Made by a program: the position numbers and the translations under genes
Notes under the pieces: generated by a model
What the model saw: the letters and a program-made list of their open reading frames with translations, nothing else
What the model was told of the DNA's origin: nothing
Database searches by the model: none
Shown here: positions 17,532 to 25,917 of the stretch, piece after piece
How the letters are laid out: every line of letters starts with the position of its first letter
How positions within the stretch are numbered: the first letter of the stretch is position 1
Assembly: GCA_963849065.1 (NCBI GenBank)
Contig: CAWKFM010000004.1
Coordinates: forward strand, 806,001-870,000
Reading direction: 5' to 3'
Length of the DNA stretch: 64,000 nt
From: TOLSYN sp963849065
GTDB lineage: Bacteria; Acidobacteriota; Terriglobia; Terriglobales; Acidobacteriaceae

Positions 17532-18622
17532 GGCGCGTCTCCCGGCCTGGCTGCCGGGCTTGCGGGTCGCATGAGTAGACGTGTTAGTCGTTGCAACAAC
17601 AAAACTACGCCCACAATCAATCCCACCCCGAACATCGCCGACAACAGATACCCAAACGCCGCGCTCTTCACCAAGTGCGGCGCGTAATCCGGCAGCGGAG
17701 CCGTCCACACCCTCGCCAGCCGCGCCACGCCTGCCGGAGCGGTCACCGGTGGCGCAACCCTCCCGCTGGCCGTCGCAATCTCGGCCCGCCGCGCCGGGTC
17801 CGCAAAATCCTTGGCGGCCCACTCCCCCCACGCCGTACCGCCCGCAAGAATTCCTAGCGGAGTCAGCAGCATCACCAAGGCCAGCGCGCCCCACAAAGCG
17901 CCTGCGGCCGGAGCGGAATCCGTTGTCGCGTACCCTGCTCCACCGACCTGCCCGCAGCCCACCAGCTCCGGCTCATTCCTCCGCAGATACCCGAACAGTC
18001 CCGCGCTCATCACTGCCTCGGCCAGCCCCGCAATGGTCAGGTGTCCAATCATCATCGCCGGAATCGCAATCCGCAGCGGATACGGAGCATACAGCGGCGC
18101 TCCCGTCGCGTCGTGGAACAGCATCGGCTGAATCCCCAGCTCAATCGCCGCCAGCAGTGCCGAAAAGTTGATCGCCCCATACCCTGCCAGCGCCGCCGCC
18201 ATCACCCGCCGCCGCGAGTCCGCCGCCGCGCCCCAACTCACCAGCCGGTAAATCCCCCACGCCGCAAACGAGCCCGCAATCGCCATGTTGAAGCAGTTGG
18301 CTCCCAGCGTGGTGATCCCGCCGTCGCCGAAAAACAGCGCCTGAATCCCCAGCGCCAGTGAAATCGCCAGCAGTGAAGCCCACGGTCCCAGCACAATCGC
18401 CGCAATCCCCACGCCCACCGCATGACCCGTCGTCCCGCCCGGCAGCGGCAGGTTGAACATCATCACCACAAACGCAAACGCCGCAAACAGCGCCAGCAGC
18501 GGCAGCGTCCGTCCAAACAGCTTCTTCCTGGTCCGCCGCAGCGCTGCCCACCAGCACGGAGCCGCAGCCGCATACATCACGGCGCAGGTCGAAGGGCTCA
18601 GATATCCGTCCGGAATGTGCAA
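17528..18622 (-). CDS. cbiM: Cobalt/nickel ECF substrate-binding CbiM with fused CbiN/PDGLE-like end
   Basis: A 364-residue membrane protein starting MHIPDGYLS, the metal-binding N-terminus in which His2 and the free amino group coordinate Co/Ni. The first ~220 residues are CbiM (LGANCFNMAIAGSF). The last ~130 hold two more helices flanking a periplasmic loop (DFADPARRAEIA), like the CbiN/NikN or PDGLE part that other genomes encode apart. First gene of a cbiM-cbiQ-cbiO set. I looked for a cobalamin riboswitch upstream and saw none, so nickel supply is as likely as cobalt. Confidence 0.88.
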   Translation of the reverse strand: MHIPDGYLSPSTCAVMYAAAAPCWWAALRRTRKKLFGRTLPLLALFAAFAFVVMMFNLPLPGGTTGHAVGVGIAAIVLGPWASLLAISLALGIQALFFGDGGITTLGANCFNMAIAGSFAAWGIYRLVSWGAAADSRRRVMAAALAGYGAINFSALLAAIELGIQPMLFHDATGAPLYAPYPLRIAIPAMMIGHLTIAGLAEAVMSAGLFGYLRRNEPELVGCGQVGGAGYATTDSAPAAGALWGALALVMLLTPLGILAGGTAWGEWAAKDFADPARRAEIATASGRVAPPVTAPAGVARLARVWTAPLPDYAPHLVKSAAFGYLLSAMFGVGLIVGVVLLLQRLTRLLMRPASPAARPGDAP

Positions 18623-18670
18623 GCGCGCGGCTCCTCTTTTCGCGTTGAGTGCCCTTAGTCTACATCGCGC

Positions 18671-18696
18671 AAAAAAGCTCCCAGCGTACCGGGAGC
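18671..18696 (-). terminator. Intrinsic terminator of the 55-residue protein gene
   Basis: On the minus strand gctccc...gggagc (6-bp stem, 8-nt loop) is followed at once by six T. It lies 28 nt past the stop of the small gene at 18724 and before cbiM, so it separates the two transcripts. Confidence 0.75.
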
Positions 18697-18723
18697 ATCT
18701 CTCATTCTGTTTTCTTCTGGAAT

Positions 18724-18891
18724 TCAGGCCGCGTTAGGGTCCTCCGCCGCCGGGTTGGGGATGCTCGAAGGTGGGTCGCTGCTCGGAAACGAATCCTCGA
18801 CCGTCTTGTCCAGGGTCTCTTCCCTCTGCTCCCGCTCGCGCTTCTTCGGAACCATCCGGGGACCCTGTTGTTTCGCTGTTTTCTGGTTCAT
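18724..18891 (-). CDS. Small charged protein with a TVEDSFPSSDPPS tail
   Basis: A 55-residue hydrophilic protein: a basic N-terminal half (MVPKKREREQREE) and an acidic, proline-rich end with LDKTVEDSFPSSDPPSS. This tail recurs in small conserved hypothetical proteins of soil bacteria; function unknown. Start 18891 has AGAGG at the right distance, while a longer frame to 19149 runs through a REP-like repeat and is rejected. An intrinsic terminator follows. Confidence 0.7.
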   Translation of the reverse strand: MNQKTAKQQGPRMVPKKREREQREETLDKTVEDSFPSSDPPSSIPNPAAEDPNAA

Positions 18892-19017
18892 AACACCTCT
18901 TCTTGAACGCCGTGGCGCACCACCGCACGTTCCTGGAATTTCTCTGTCACGGAGTTGGATGCCACCCGAAGGCTGGATGGCCCCCAAGCAGTCATTCCAT
19001 TTCGCTCCCAACCTTGA

Positions 19018-19062
19018 GGGTGCCCCGTCCTGGCCGTCCTTTGGCTGGGGCGGGTTTTTTTG
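19018..19062. repeat. REP-like palindrome, copy 6
   Basis: gccccgtcctggcc with ggctggggcggg then a run of seven T, giving it terminator character on the plus strand. Degenerate ttgcccttgcctttg follows. Confidence 0.7.
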
Positions 19063-19187
19063 ACTCCGCTCTTGCCCTTGCCTTTGATTTGGGGCGCTTA
19101 ACCTGGGCAAGCAGAATGTCTGGGCTGCTCCAAGCGGGGACTGCTTCAACTAGATGTGTTTTAAAAAGGGAGAGCTGTTTCCAGCGG

Positions 19188-19574
19188 CTAGTGCACGGTC
19201 GCCGAGGTCTTCAGCTCCTCGGCCACCCTGCGCATGATCTCTTCCGGATGTATCGGCTTCTGCAGCAGTTCAAAGTCGAAGCCGTTTTCCCTGGCCGCGC
19301 GCAGCAAATCCGAGGTTTCGGATTGCCCGCTGAGCAGCAGCACCCGCACCTTCGGCTGGCTCCGGCGAATCTGCATTGCCATCTGCACGCCGTCCATCTC
19401 CGGCATCATCACGTCGCTCAGCACCAGCTCCGGAGACAGCGTCCGCGCCGCATCCAGTCCCAGCTGCCCGTTGTAGGCCGTGTACGTCTCATAGCCCGCA
19501 CCGCGAAAGATCGCCGAAAGCGTATCGGCAATCATCCGTTCATCGTCCACTATCAGGATCCGTGCGGCGCTCAT
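19188..19574 (-). CDS. Single-domain response regulator (CheY-like)
   Basis: A 128-residue receiver domain and nothing else: acidic pair in ILIVDDE, phospho-acceptor Asp in LVLSDVMMPEMDG, Ser in LLLSGQSE and Lys in LLQKPIHPEE. It should pass a phosphosignal by protein contact rather than DNA binding. No kinase gene adjoins; the divergent neighbour is a CheW-like gene 280 nt away, so a shared chemosensory role is possible but unproven. Confidence 0.88.
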   Translation of the reverse strand: MSAARILIVDDERMIADTLSAIFRGAGYETYTAYNGQLGLDAARTLSPELVLSDVMMPEMDGVQMAMQIRRSQPKVRVLLLSGQSETSDLLRAARENGFDFELLQKPIHPEEIMRRVAEELKTSATVH

Positions 19575-19854
19575 GGACTTATTTTATCCAGTTTCGCTTA
19601 CAGGACAATTGAAATCATCGGCGCCGAGGTACTCTACCTCGGTAATCGTTCGGCTTCGGGAAATTGTATCGGTTCACCGGTTTCCGTGATAGCGGTAGCT
19701 ATGCGATTTTCCAGTTCAGCGACTCCCGATTCCGTTTCTGGATGCCCGTCCCAATCCGGAACCCATCCACCCCGCCCCACCCTGCCCCTTCAAGCTCCCG
19801 CCCACTTTGTCCGATAGACCCCTTGACGGCACAATCTGCCTTTGGGAGATGGGA

Positions 19855-20340
19855 ATGGATCACAGCACTCAGTCATCGAAAGACGCCGCAGCCGGCGCCC
19901 AGCTGCTGCAACTGGTCAGCTTCAGCGTCGCCGCCGAAGAGTACGGCCTCGACATCCTGCGCGTGCAGGAAATCATCCGCACCCAGCAGCTCACCCGCGT
20001 CCCCAACCTGCCCGACTACGTCGAAGGCGTCATCAACCTTCGCGGCAAGGTCATCCCCGTCGTCGCCCTGCGCCGCCGCCTCGGTCTCGACCCCGTCGCC
20101 GCCGACAAAAACACCCGCATCGTTGTCGTCGATGTCCACGGCCAAACCCTCGGCTTCATCGTCGATGCCGTCAGCGAAGTCCTCCGCATCCGCGCCGACA
20201 CCGTCGAGCCCACCCCGCGCATCGGCTCCGTCGAGCGCGAATACATCTCCGGCGTCGGCAAACTTGACTCCCGTCTTCTCCTCATGCTCGACCTCGAGCA
20301 GCTCATGAACCAGGCCGAAATCGGGGCCACCGTCCAGTAA
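19855..20340 (+). CDS. CheW-like chemotaxis coupling protein
   Basis: A 161-residue single CheW domain: LVSFSVAAEEYGLDILRVQEI, TRVPNLPDYVEGVINLRGKVIPVV and a C-terminal LLLMLDLEQLM. CheW joins chemoreceptors to the CheA kinase. ATG 19855 is preferred because GGGAG (19844-19848) lies 6 nt upstream; TTG 19807 and ATG 19849 are in-frame alternatives. It stands alone apart from the divergent response regulator. Confidence 0.88.
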   Translation: MDHSTQSSKDAAAGAQLLQLVSFSVAAEEYGLDILRVQEIIRTQQLTRVPNLPDYVEGVINLRGKVIPVVALRRRLGLDPVAADKNTRIVVVDVHGQTLGFIVDAVSEVLRIRADTVEPTPRIGSVEREYISGVGKLDSRLLLMLDLEQLMNQAEIGATVQ

Positions 20341-20448
20341 TTCACGGTTCATCCGCTCGCACCCTGCACCACTCCCCGGAAGCCCGGCGCACCGCTCTCC
20401 TGCACCGCCCTTCCGGGGGATTTTTATTGCGCAGAGCTAGGAACATAC

Positions 20449-20494
20449 GCGGGTGGCCCATTCAAGCCCTCTGTTGGCTTGAGTGGGGCCTTTG
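20449..20494. repeat. REP-like palindrome, copy 7
   Basis: ggcccattcaagcc with ggcttgagtggggcc; 54 nt before the symporter start, so it lies in its leader. A degenerate gcccttgccttcgctc run follows. Confidence 0.75.
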
Positions 20495-20547
20495 ACTTTG
20501 CCCTTGCCTTCGCTCCGTGCTCTTGCCTATGCTCGTCACCGAACCTT

Positions 20548-22575
20548 ATGACCCTGTCTCCCCTCGACTGGCTGGCCATCGTCGGATACCTCGCCATCAC
20601 CATCCTGCTCGGCCTCTACTTCCGCAAGCGCTCCTCCCAAAGTGTCGATGACTATTTCGTCTCCGGACGCAGCGTCAACTGGTGGCTCGCCGGAACCTCC
20701 ATGGTCGCCACCACCTTCGCCGCCGACACTCCCCTCGTCGTCACCGGACTGGTCTACGCCCAGGGCATCAGCGGAAACTGGCTCTGGTGGGGATCGCTGC
20801 TCAGCGGCATGATGACCGTCTTCCTCTTCGCCCGCCTCTGGCGCCGCAGCGGCCTGCTCACCGATGTCCAGTTCGCCGAAATTCGCTACGCCGGACGCCC
20901 CGCCGCGTTCCTCCGAGGCTTCCGCGCCGTCTACCTCGGACTACTCATGAACTGCGTCATCCTCGGATGGGTCACCAAGGCCATGACCAGCATCGTCGCC
21001 GTCACCCTCGGGGGGACCCCGCTCCTCCTCGCCGTCGGACGCTGGGTCTCGCCGCTCGGAGGAGTCTGGCGTGGCACCGACGGCGCGGCCCTCGCCGTCT
21101 GCGTCCTCTTCCTCATCCCCTTCACCGGACTCTACGTCTCACTCGGCGGACTCTGGGGCGTCCTCTGGACCGACCTCTTCCAGTTCGTCCTCAAAATGTC
21201 CATCGTCATCGCCATCGCCTTCTACGCCGTCCGCGCCGTCGGAGGCATGTCCGCGCTCCTCGCTCGCCTCTCGGCCATGCGCTCGCCCGCCACCGGAAAC
21301 CCGCTCGACTTCTTCCCCAATCTCCACGCCGGACTCACCACCGAAACTCTCTGGACCATCCCCGTCGCCACCTTCCTGGTGAACATCGGCATGCAGTGGT
21401 GGGCCTTCTGGTATCCCGGCGCCGAACCCGGTGGCGGAGGCTACATAGCCCAGCGCATCTTCTCCGCCCGCGACGAGCGCCAGGGCCTGCTCAGTGTCCT
21501 CTGGTTCAACGTCGCCCACTACGCCATCCGCCCCTGGCCGTGGATCCTCACCGCTCTCTCGGTCATCGTCCTCTACCCCGGCCTCGCCCATCCCGAAACC
21601 GGCTTCATGCTGGTCATGAACCACACCCTCCCTCACTCCATGCGCGGCATCGCCATCGCCGGATTCCTCGCCGCCTTCATGTCCACCGTCGCCACCCAAC
21701 TCAACTGGGGAGCCTCCTACCTGGTCTCCGACTTCTACCGCCGCTTCCTGCATCCCACGGCCTCCAACCGCCACTACGTCATCGTCTCGCGCCTGGCCAC
21801 CGTCCTTCTGGTCATCGCCTCCGCCTGGGTCTCGGTGCATCTGGAATCCATCGCCCACGGCTGGCAGGTCGTCATGGAAGTCGGCGCCGGCACCGGAGCC
21901 GTCTACCTCCTGCGCTGGTACTGGTGGCGCATCAATGCCTGGTCGGAGATCTCCGCCATGGCCTGCTCCCTCGCCGTCACCGTCACCCTCAACGCTCTCC
22001 ATCCCTTCCAGGGAAACGGACCCGTCCTGTTCGCCAAAACCGCCCTCACCACCACCGTCATCACCACCGTGGTCTGGCTCACCGTCACCCTCCTCACCCC
22101 CGCCGAACCGCTCCCCACGCTCATCGCCTTCTACCGCCTCGTCCGCCCCGACATCCGCGGCTGGCACCCCATCGCCGATGCCGTGAGTGTAGGTTTGAAG
22201 GCTGTAGGTTTGAAGGGGCATCCTGAGCGCAGCGAAGGACCCCAGCAAGGTTCAAATATCGCTTACCGACCAGAAGGCTTTTCCGCCTCCCAAGCGGACG
22301 TCCCACACCCGCCCTCTTCTAGCGAATTTGAGGAACAGCCCATCCCTCCCACCCGCGACCTAGGACGCAATCTCACCGCCTGGCTCCTCGGCTGCGCCAT
22401 GGTCTACCTCTGCCTCCTCGGAACCGGCAAACTCCTCCTCCACCAGCCCGTGCTCGGCCTCACCCTGCTCGCTCTCTCCGCCGTCGCCGCCATCGCCCTC
22501 CACCGCACCTTCGTCACCAGCTTCACCGAAGAGCCTGACGAGACAGAGAAGCAGACCGATAGGGGCTCACGTTGA
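20548..22575 (+). CDS. Sodium:solute symporter family protein with an in-frame repeat insertion
   Basis: A 675-residue SSS-family transporter. The N-terminus (LDWLAIVGYLAITILLGLYF) and YFVSGRSVNWWLAG...TFAADTPL are the family hallmark, with 12-13 helices. Start is ATG 20548; upstream frame translates a repeat. Between about residues 550 and 592 a hydrophilic stretch (KGHPERSEGPQQG...) is translation of a dispersed repeat, lying after the TLIAFYRLVRPDIRGWHPIA segment and before the last two helices. The frame stays open, so the protein may tolerate it as a cytoplasmic loop. Substrate unknown. Confidence 0.85.
   Translation: MTLSPLDWLAIVGYLAITILLGLYFRKRSSQSVDDYFVSGRSVNWWLAGTSMVATTFAADTPLVVTGLVYAQGISGNWLWWGSLLSGMMTVFLFARLWRRSGLLTDVQFAEIRYAGRPAAFLRGFRAVYLGLLMNCVILGWVTKAMTSIVAVTLGGTPLLLAVGRWVSPLGGVWRGTDGAALAVCVLFLIPFTGLYVSLGGLWGVLWTDLFQFVLKMSIVIAIAFYAVRAVGGMSALLARLSAMRSPATGNPLDFFPNLHAGLTTETLWTIPVATFLVNIGMQWWAFWYPGAEPGGGGYIAQRIFSARDERQGLLSVLWFNVAHYAIRPWPWILTALSVIVLYPGLAHPETGFMLVMNHTLPHSMRGIAIAGFLAAFMSTVATQLNWGASYLVSDFYRRFLHPTASNRHYVIVSRLATVLLVIASAWVSVHLESIAHGWQVVMEVGAGTGAVYLLRWYWWRINAWSEISAMACSLAVTVTLNALHPFQGNGPVLFAKTALTTTVITTVVWLTVTLLTPAEPLPTLIAFYRLVRPDIRGWHPIADAVSVGLKAVGLKGHPERSEGPQQGSNIAYRPEGFSASQADVPHPPSSSEFEEQPIPPTRDLGRNLTAWLLGCAMVYLCLLGTGKLLLHQPVLGLTLLALSAVAAIALHRTFVTSFTEEPDETEKQTDRGSR
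22205..22290. repeat. Dispersed ctgagcgcagcgaa repeat inside the symporter gene
   Basis: ggggcatcctgagcgcagcg then aaggaccccagcaag and gttcaaatatcgcttaccga, the same module order as at 13206. A direct duplication, gtaggtttgaag ... gtaggtttgaag (22190-22213), marks the left edge. Confidence 0.75.
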
Positions 22576-22639
22576 AAACCGATTGTGCCGATGATGTAGG
22601 ACAAAGTTGCCTGCTACAGACCAAGTCAGCGGAGGCGCA

Positions 22640-23077
22640 ATGGGAACTGTTCCTGATTTAGGGCCGCATGTTCTGCCCTCTGGGTGGCGGCCGGTTTATT
22701 CACTCAATATCGGCATCATCGACCGGCATCACCGGCAACTATTCGAACTTGTAAGCCAGTTGCACGATGCGATGCGCGTGCGGAAAGATCGTACGGTGCT
22801 CGGGGCAATCCTGAATGAGTTAATCAACCGCACCCAGACACACTTCACCTGCGAGGAAGTACTGATGGAGACCTTTGGATTTCCGAGTCGCCTTCAGCAC
22901 AAGAGAGAGCACGACTGGTTGATTGCAATAGTCCTTGAATTTCAGCAACGATACGTCGGCGGTGAGGTCGAGCTCACCGCAGAGCTCATGGAATTTCTCA
23001 ACGTCTGGCTTGCCAATCACATCCTCGGAATGGATCAGGGATATAAAAAGTTCTTTACCGATCTCGGTGCCAAGTAA
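22640..23077 (+). CDS. Bacteriohemerythrin-like protein
   Basis: A 145-residue hemerythrin-fold protein with the di-iron ligands in order: His in IIDRHHRQLFELV, H-x3-E in HFTCEEVLME, H-x4-H in QHKREH, and H-x4-D in NHILGMD. Such proteins bind O2 or NO reversibly. ATG 22640 has GGAGG 4 nt upstream; ATG-less extension to 22607 is not needed. Stand-alone gene, cytoplasmic, no fused signalling domain. Confidence 0.9.
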   Translation: MGTVPDLGPHVLPSGWRPVYSLNIGIIDRHHRQLFELVSQLHDAMRVRKDRTVLGAILNELINRTQTHFTCEEVLMETFGFPSRLQHKREHDWLIAIVLEFQQRYVGGEVELTAELMEFLNVWLANHILGMDQGYKKFFTDLGAK

Positions 23078-23125
23078 GTAACGGCGTTTGGCCCAGGCAA
23101 GTCACTCCAAATCACCGCCGCCGAC

Positions 23126-23170
23126 GCGGGTGGCCCCGTCCTAGCCTTCCTTTGGCTAGGGCGGGGCTTT
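23126..23170. repeat. REP-like palindrome, copy 8
   Basis: gtggccccgtcctagcc with ggctagggcggggc. With copy 9 it fills the 311-nt gap 23078-23388, which otherwise holds only ccttgaccttgcctttgacc low-complexity sequence and the leader of the next gene. Confidence 0.75.
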
Positions 23171-23232
23171 AGACCTTGACCTTGCCTTTGACCTTGCTCC
23201 CATCGTTCGCCGACTGCTCCAACTCAGCATCC

Positions 23233-23279
23233 GCGGGTGGCCCATTCAAGCCGTCCTTTGGCTTGAGTGGGGCAGTTGA
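23233..23279. repeat. REP-like palindrome, copy 9
   Basis: ggcccattcaagcc with ggcttgagtgggg, 110 nt before the GT87-like start. Read as protein it gives a KPSFGLSGAVEF segment, the reason for rejecting the longer 5' end of that gene. Confidence 0.75.
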
Positions 23280-23388
23280 ATTTCTCTTTTCCCTTGTTCG
23301 CCGCCCCTTGATTCCAACCCTATCGGCCAATCGACCCGCGCTCATCCAAACAACGTTCAGCCTGCAAGCAGCATCTCACCTTAATACG

Positions 23389-24597
23389 GTGAACTCCGCT
23401 CCCTCTCAATCCGCCGCCCGGATCAATCCCCTGCGCGTTCTCGCCGCCGTCTCCCTGCTTGCCATCGCAGTCGGCATCCTGGCGCTTTCCATGAAGTCCC
23501 AGGACGCTTCGAACCGCGATTACATCACCTACTGGGCCGCCGGACACCAGCTCATCCACCGCGCCAATCCCTATGACGGCCAGGCCATCCTGCGCCTGGA
23601 AAAAAACGCCGGGCTTCAAGACACGCGCCCCTTCTTCATGCGCAACCCACCCTACGCATTTTTTCTGGCGCTGCCCCTGGGACTGATCGGTGCCACCGTG
23701 GGAGCCGTCTGCTGGTCGGTTGCGCTGGTCGCGGCCCTGGCCGCCTCGATCCGCATGCTCTGGATCCTCCACGGCCGACCGCTCGACCGGACCCATCTGA
23801 TCGCCTATTTCTTCCCGCCGGTGCTCGCCTGCCTGTTCCAGGGACAGATCGGCATCTTCATCCTCTTGGGGGTCACGCTCTTTCTTTACCTCCACCGCTC
23901 CAAACCTTATCTGGCGGGCACCGCGCTCCTGCTCTGCGCCCTCAAGCCGCATCTCTTTCTCCCCGTCGGCGCCGTGCTGCTCGCCTGGATCGTGGCAACC
24001 AGGGCCTATCGCATTCTCCTGGGTGCCTCGGCCGCTCTGCTGGCCAGCCTCGCTCTCGCGTTCTATCTCGATCCCGCCGCATGGTCCCATTACGCCCACA
24101 TGGCCCGGGCCGCCAACCTGCAGGATGAATTCATCCCCACCATGAGCTTGGTCTTCCGCCTGCTGGTCCATCGCGGCGCAGTGTGGCTTCAGTTTGTCCC
24201 GGCCTGCGTCGCCGTCGTCTGGGCGCTCCGCTATTTCTGGCGGCACCGAGCCCATTGGCGATGGATGGATCACGGATTGTTATTGCTGCTCGTCTCCGTG
24301 CTGGTCGCGCCCTACGCCTGGTTCACCGATGAGGTCATTGTGCTTCCCGCGATTCTGGCCGCGCTCTACCGCCTGTCGGACGCCGGCCGTTCGCTGGTGC
24401 CATTCGCATGCCTCGCCTCCGCCGCCCTCATCGAGCTGTTCGCGCTAGTCCATCCCAGCTCCGGCTTCTACCTATGGACTGCACCGGCATGGCTCGCCTG
24501 GTATCTCTACGCCGTCCGCTCCGTCGGCCCCGCCCAGGTTGAAGACGAATGCCTCGACGAATCCCGCTGCCGTCTCGACCTCAATCAAGCCAATTAG
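23389..24597 (+). CDS. GT87-type polytopic membrane glycosyltransferase
   Basis: A 402-residue protein with about ten hydrophobic helices. After the first helix comes a short loop with SNRDYITYWAAGHQLIHRANPYD, the acidic motif typical of the GT-C family DUF2029/GT87 that uses polyprenyl-phosphate mannose or similar donors on the outer face of the membrane. GTG 23389 is chosen because the preceding frame translates a REP-like repeat. It stands alone, and acceptor and donor are unknown. Confidence 0.78.
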   Translation: MNSAPSQSAARINPLRVLAAVSLLAIAVGILALSMKSQDASNRDYITYWAAGHQLIHRANPYDGQAILRLEKNAGLQDTRPFFMRNPPYAFFLALPLGLIGATVGAVCWSVALVAALAASIRMLWILHGRPLDRTHLIAYFFPPVLACLFQGQIGIFILLGVTLFLYLHRSKPYLAGTALLLCALKPHLFLPVGAVLLAWIVATRAYRILLGASAALLASLALAFYLDPAAWSHYAHMARAANLQDEFIPTMSLVFRLLVHRGAVWLQFVPACVAVVWALRYFWRHRAHWRWMDHGLLLLLVSVLVAPYAWFTDEVIVLPAILAALYRLSDAGRSLVPFACLASAALIELFALVHPSSGFYLWTAPAWLAWYLYAVRSVGPAQVEDECLDESRCRLDLNQAN

Positions 24598-24626
24598 CCT
24601 CAGATCGTTCTGCGCTGTGGAAACCT

Positions 24627-24681
24627 CGGGTGCCCCGGTGCCCCATCTTCGACGCGCCGTATTTGCGCGGCTAAGGTGGGA
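24627..24681. repeat. REP-like palindrome, copy 10 (divergent)
   Basis: gggtgccccggtgccccatc ... gcgcgccgtatttgcgcgg ... gtggg: doubled left arm and a different loop. It lies in the 345-nt gap 24598-24942, which otherwise has a run of nine G (about 24714-24723), an aacgattacc direct repeat pair (24768 and 24783) and the terminator below, but no gene. Confidence 0.6.
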
Positions 24682-24892
24682 AGCAACCTGCTCCCGCCAA
24701 GTGTTTTTTTGTCCGGGGGGGGGAAATCCAGCGGCTGCCGTCAAACGACAGCTCCTCCAACGATTACCCAACCAACGATTACCCGTCAACAATTCATTAA
24801 CCAACCAGGCAATCCTTGCAATTTCGCGCAACCATTGCGGCTTCAGTAACCCGCCCATCCGAAACCATTATCCAAAACGCCAATCCTGCACC

Positions 24893-24921
24893 CAAACAAA
24901 AGAGCCGGGCGCACCCGGCTC
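24893..24921 (-). terminator. Intrinsic terminator of the 197-residue protein gene
   Basis: gagccggg (24902-24909) and cccggctc (24914-24921) form a perfect 8-bp stem with a 4-nt loop. On the minus strand ttttgttt follows. It is 22 nt past the stop at 24943. Confidence 0.85.
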
Positions 24922-24942
24922 CAACTCACTCCCAATCGATTT

Positions 24943-25536
24943 TTATTGCACCTGCTGCAGTCGCGAGATCAGCTTTTGAGCCAGGTTCTCCTCGCTCTCC
25001 GACCACAGCACCCGTCCCGTGGTGTGGCAGTTGCGCTCTACCCGATGGGTGAATTCGATCAGTGCCGCCACGTTCGCCTTCACCCGCAGCGCGTCACCCG
25101 CGCTCAAATCCACGCCCTCATGCAGAAACGGAAAATCCAACCCGAAATCGATCAGCATGTGTCCGCTCTCGGCGAATGCGCCCTCGTCGAACTCCAGTCC
25201 CTGCGCGGTGAAAACCACCTTCTCCGGGCGCAGCACCCACTGTCTGCTGTCGGCGTCGAGCATCCACAAATCCCAGTACGCTTCCAGGCTCAGCGCGAAG
25301 TCCGCCTGGGCATACTCGCGCAGCGCCTCCGCCGCATCCTCCGCGCTCACGCCCGGCGAAAAGCTCTCCTCAAACAATGTTGGCTCGGCCCAGTCCACCG
25401 GCTGCACCGATGCATATTGCACCCCGCCGCGGCTCTCCGAGAAAGGGAAGTGACGCAACACCTCCACCATCCGCGGCAGCATCAGTTCCGCATCGAAGCC
25501 CGGAAACCAAAGGCTGAGATTCAACGTATCCACCAT
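24943..25536 (-). CDS. Conserved hypothetical acidic protein
   Basis: A 197-residue soluble, acidic protein (LNLSLWFPGFDAE..., SLEAYWDLWMLDADSRQW, FDEGAFAESGHMLIDFGLDFPFL). No signal peptide or membrane helix. I do not recognise a named family; the coding pattern is clear, GGAGG precedes the ATG by about 10 nt, and a strong terminator follows. It is the last core gene before the tRNA. Confidence 0.7.
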   Translation of the reverse strand: MVDTLNLSLWFPGFDAELMLPRMVEVLRHFPFSESRGGVQYASVQPVDWAEPTLFEESFSPGVSAEDAAEALREYAQADFALSLEAYWDLWMLDADSRQWVLRPEKVVFTAQGLEFDEGAFAESGHMLIDFGLDFPFLHEGVDLSAGDALRVKANVAALIEFTHRVERNCHTTGRVLWSESEENLAQKLISRLQQVQ

Positions 25537-25792
25537 CGTTCGTTACCTCCACTGCATCGCTGCAACGTATGATCCTGCGCTTCGGATCCGCGCTCCCAAG
25601 CTGCGCTCCGCATCTTGCAAACGCGCCTCGACTCACATGGTACTCCACCGCAATCATCGCGGCGAGCGGCTGCCCCGCGCACGTTTCGTATCTGTTGCCG
25701 GCGCGTTCTTCCACTTGCGAGGCCGGCTCTGCTTTGACACGGCGACCCCCGGTTGTTAGTATGAATGAGGTCGTAAAACCCTGCCTAGCCAC

Positions 25793-25870
25793 GTCCCCGT
25801 CGTCTAGCCCGGCCTAGGACACCGCCCTTTCACGGCGATAACGCGGGTTCGAATCCCGCCGGGGACGCCA
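25793..25870 (+). tRNA. tRNA-Glu (anticodon UUC), CCA encoded
   Basis: Acceptor arms gtccccg (25793-25799) and cggggac (25860-25866) pair fully, with discriminator G and an encoded CCA at 25868-25870. The anticodon stem ccgcc/ggcg encloses the 7-nt loop ctttcac, so the anticodon is TTC. The T arm gcgggttcgaatcccgc is canonical. An integrase gene ends 48 nt downstream, so the 3' end of this tRNA is the likely chromosomal attachment site. Confidence 0.93.
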
Positions 25871-25917
25871 GATAAATCAATAACTTAGAAAGACCGGCCA
25901 TACAACAAAATGTAACG

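Noticed and set aside
18623..18723. Cobalamin or nickel riboswitch upstream of cbiM
   Set aside because: Only about 100 nt, taken up by another gene's terminator; no B12-box or NiCo-type pattern seen.
20682..22226. 514-codon plus-strand frame inside the symporter gene
   Set aside because: Out-of-frame Arg/His/Pro-rich product, a codon-bias artefact.
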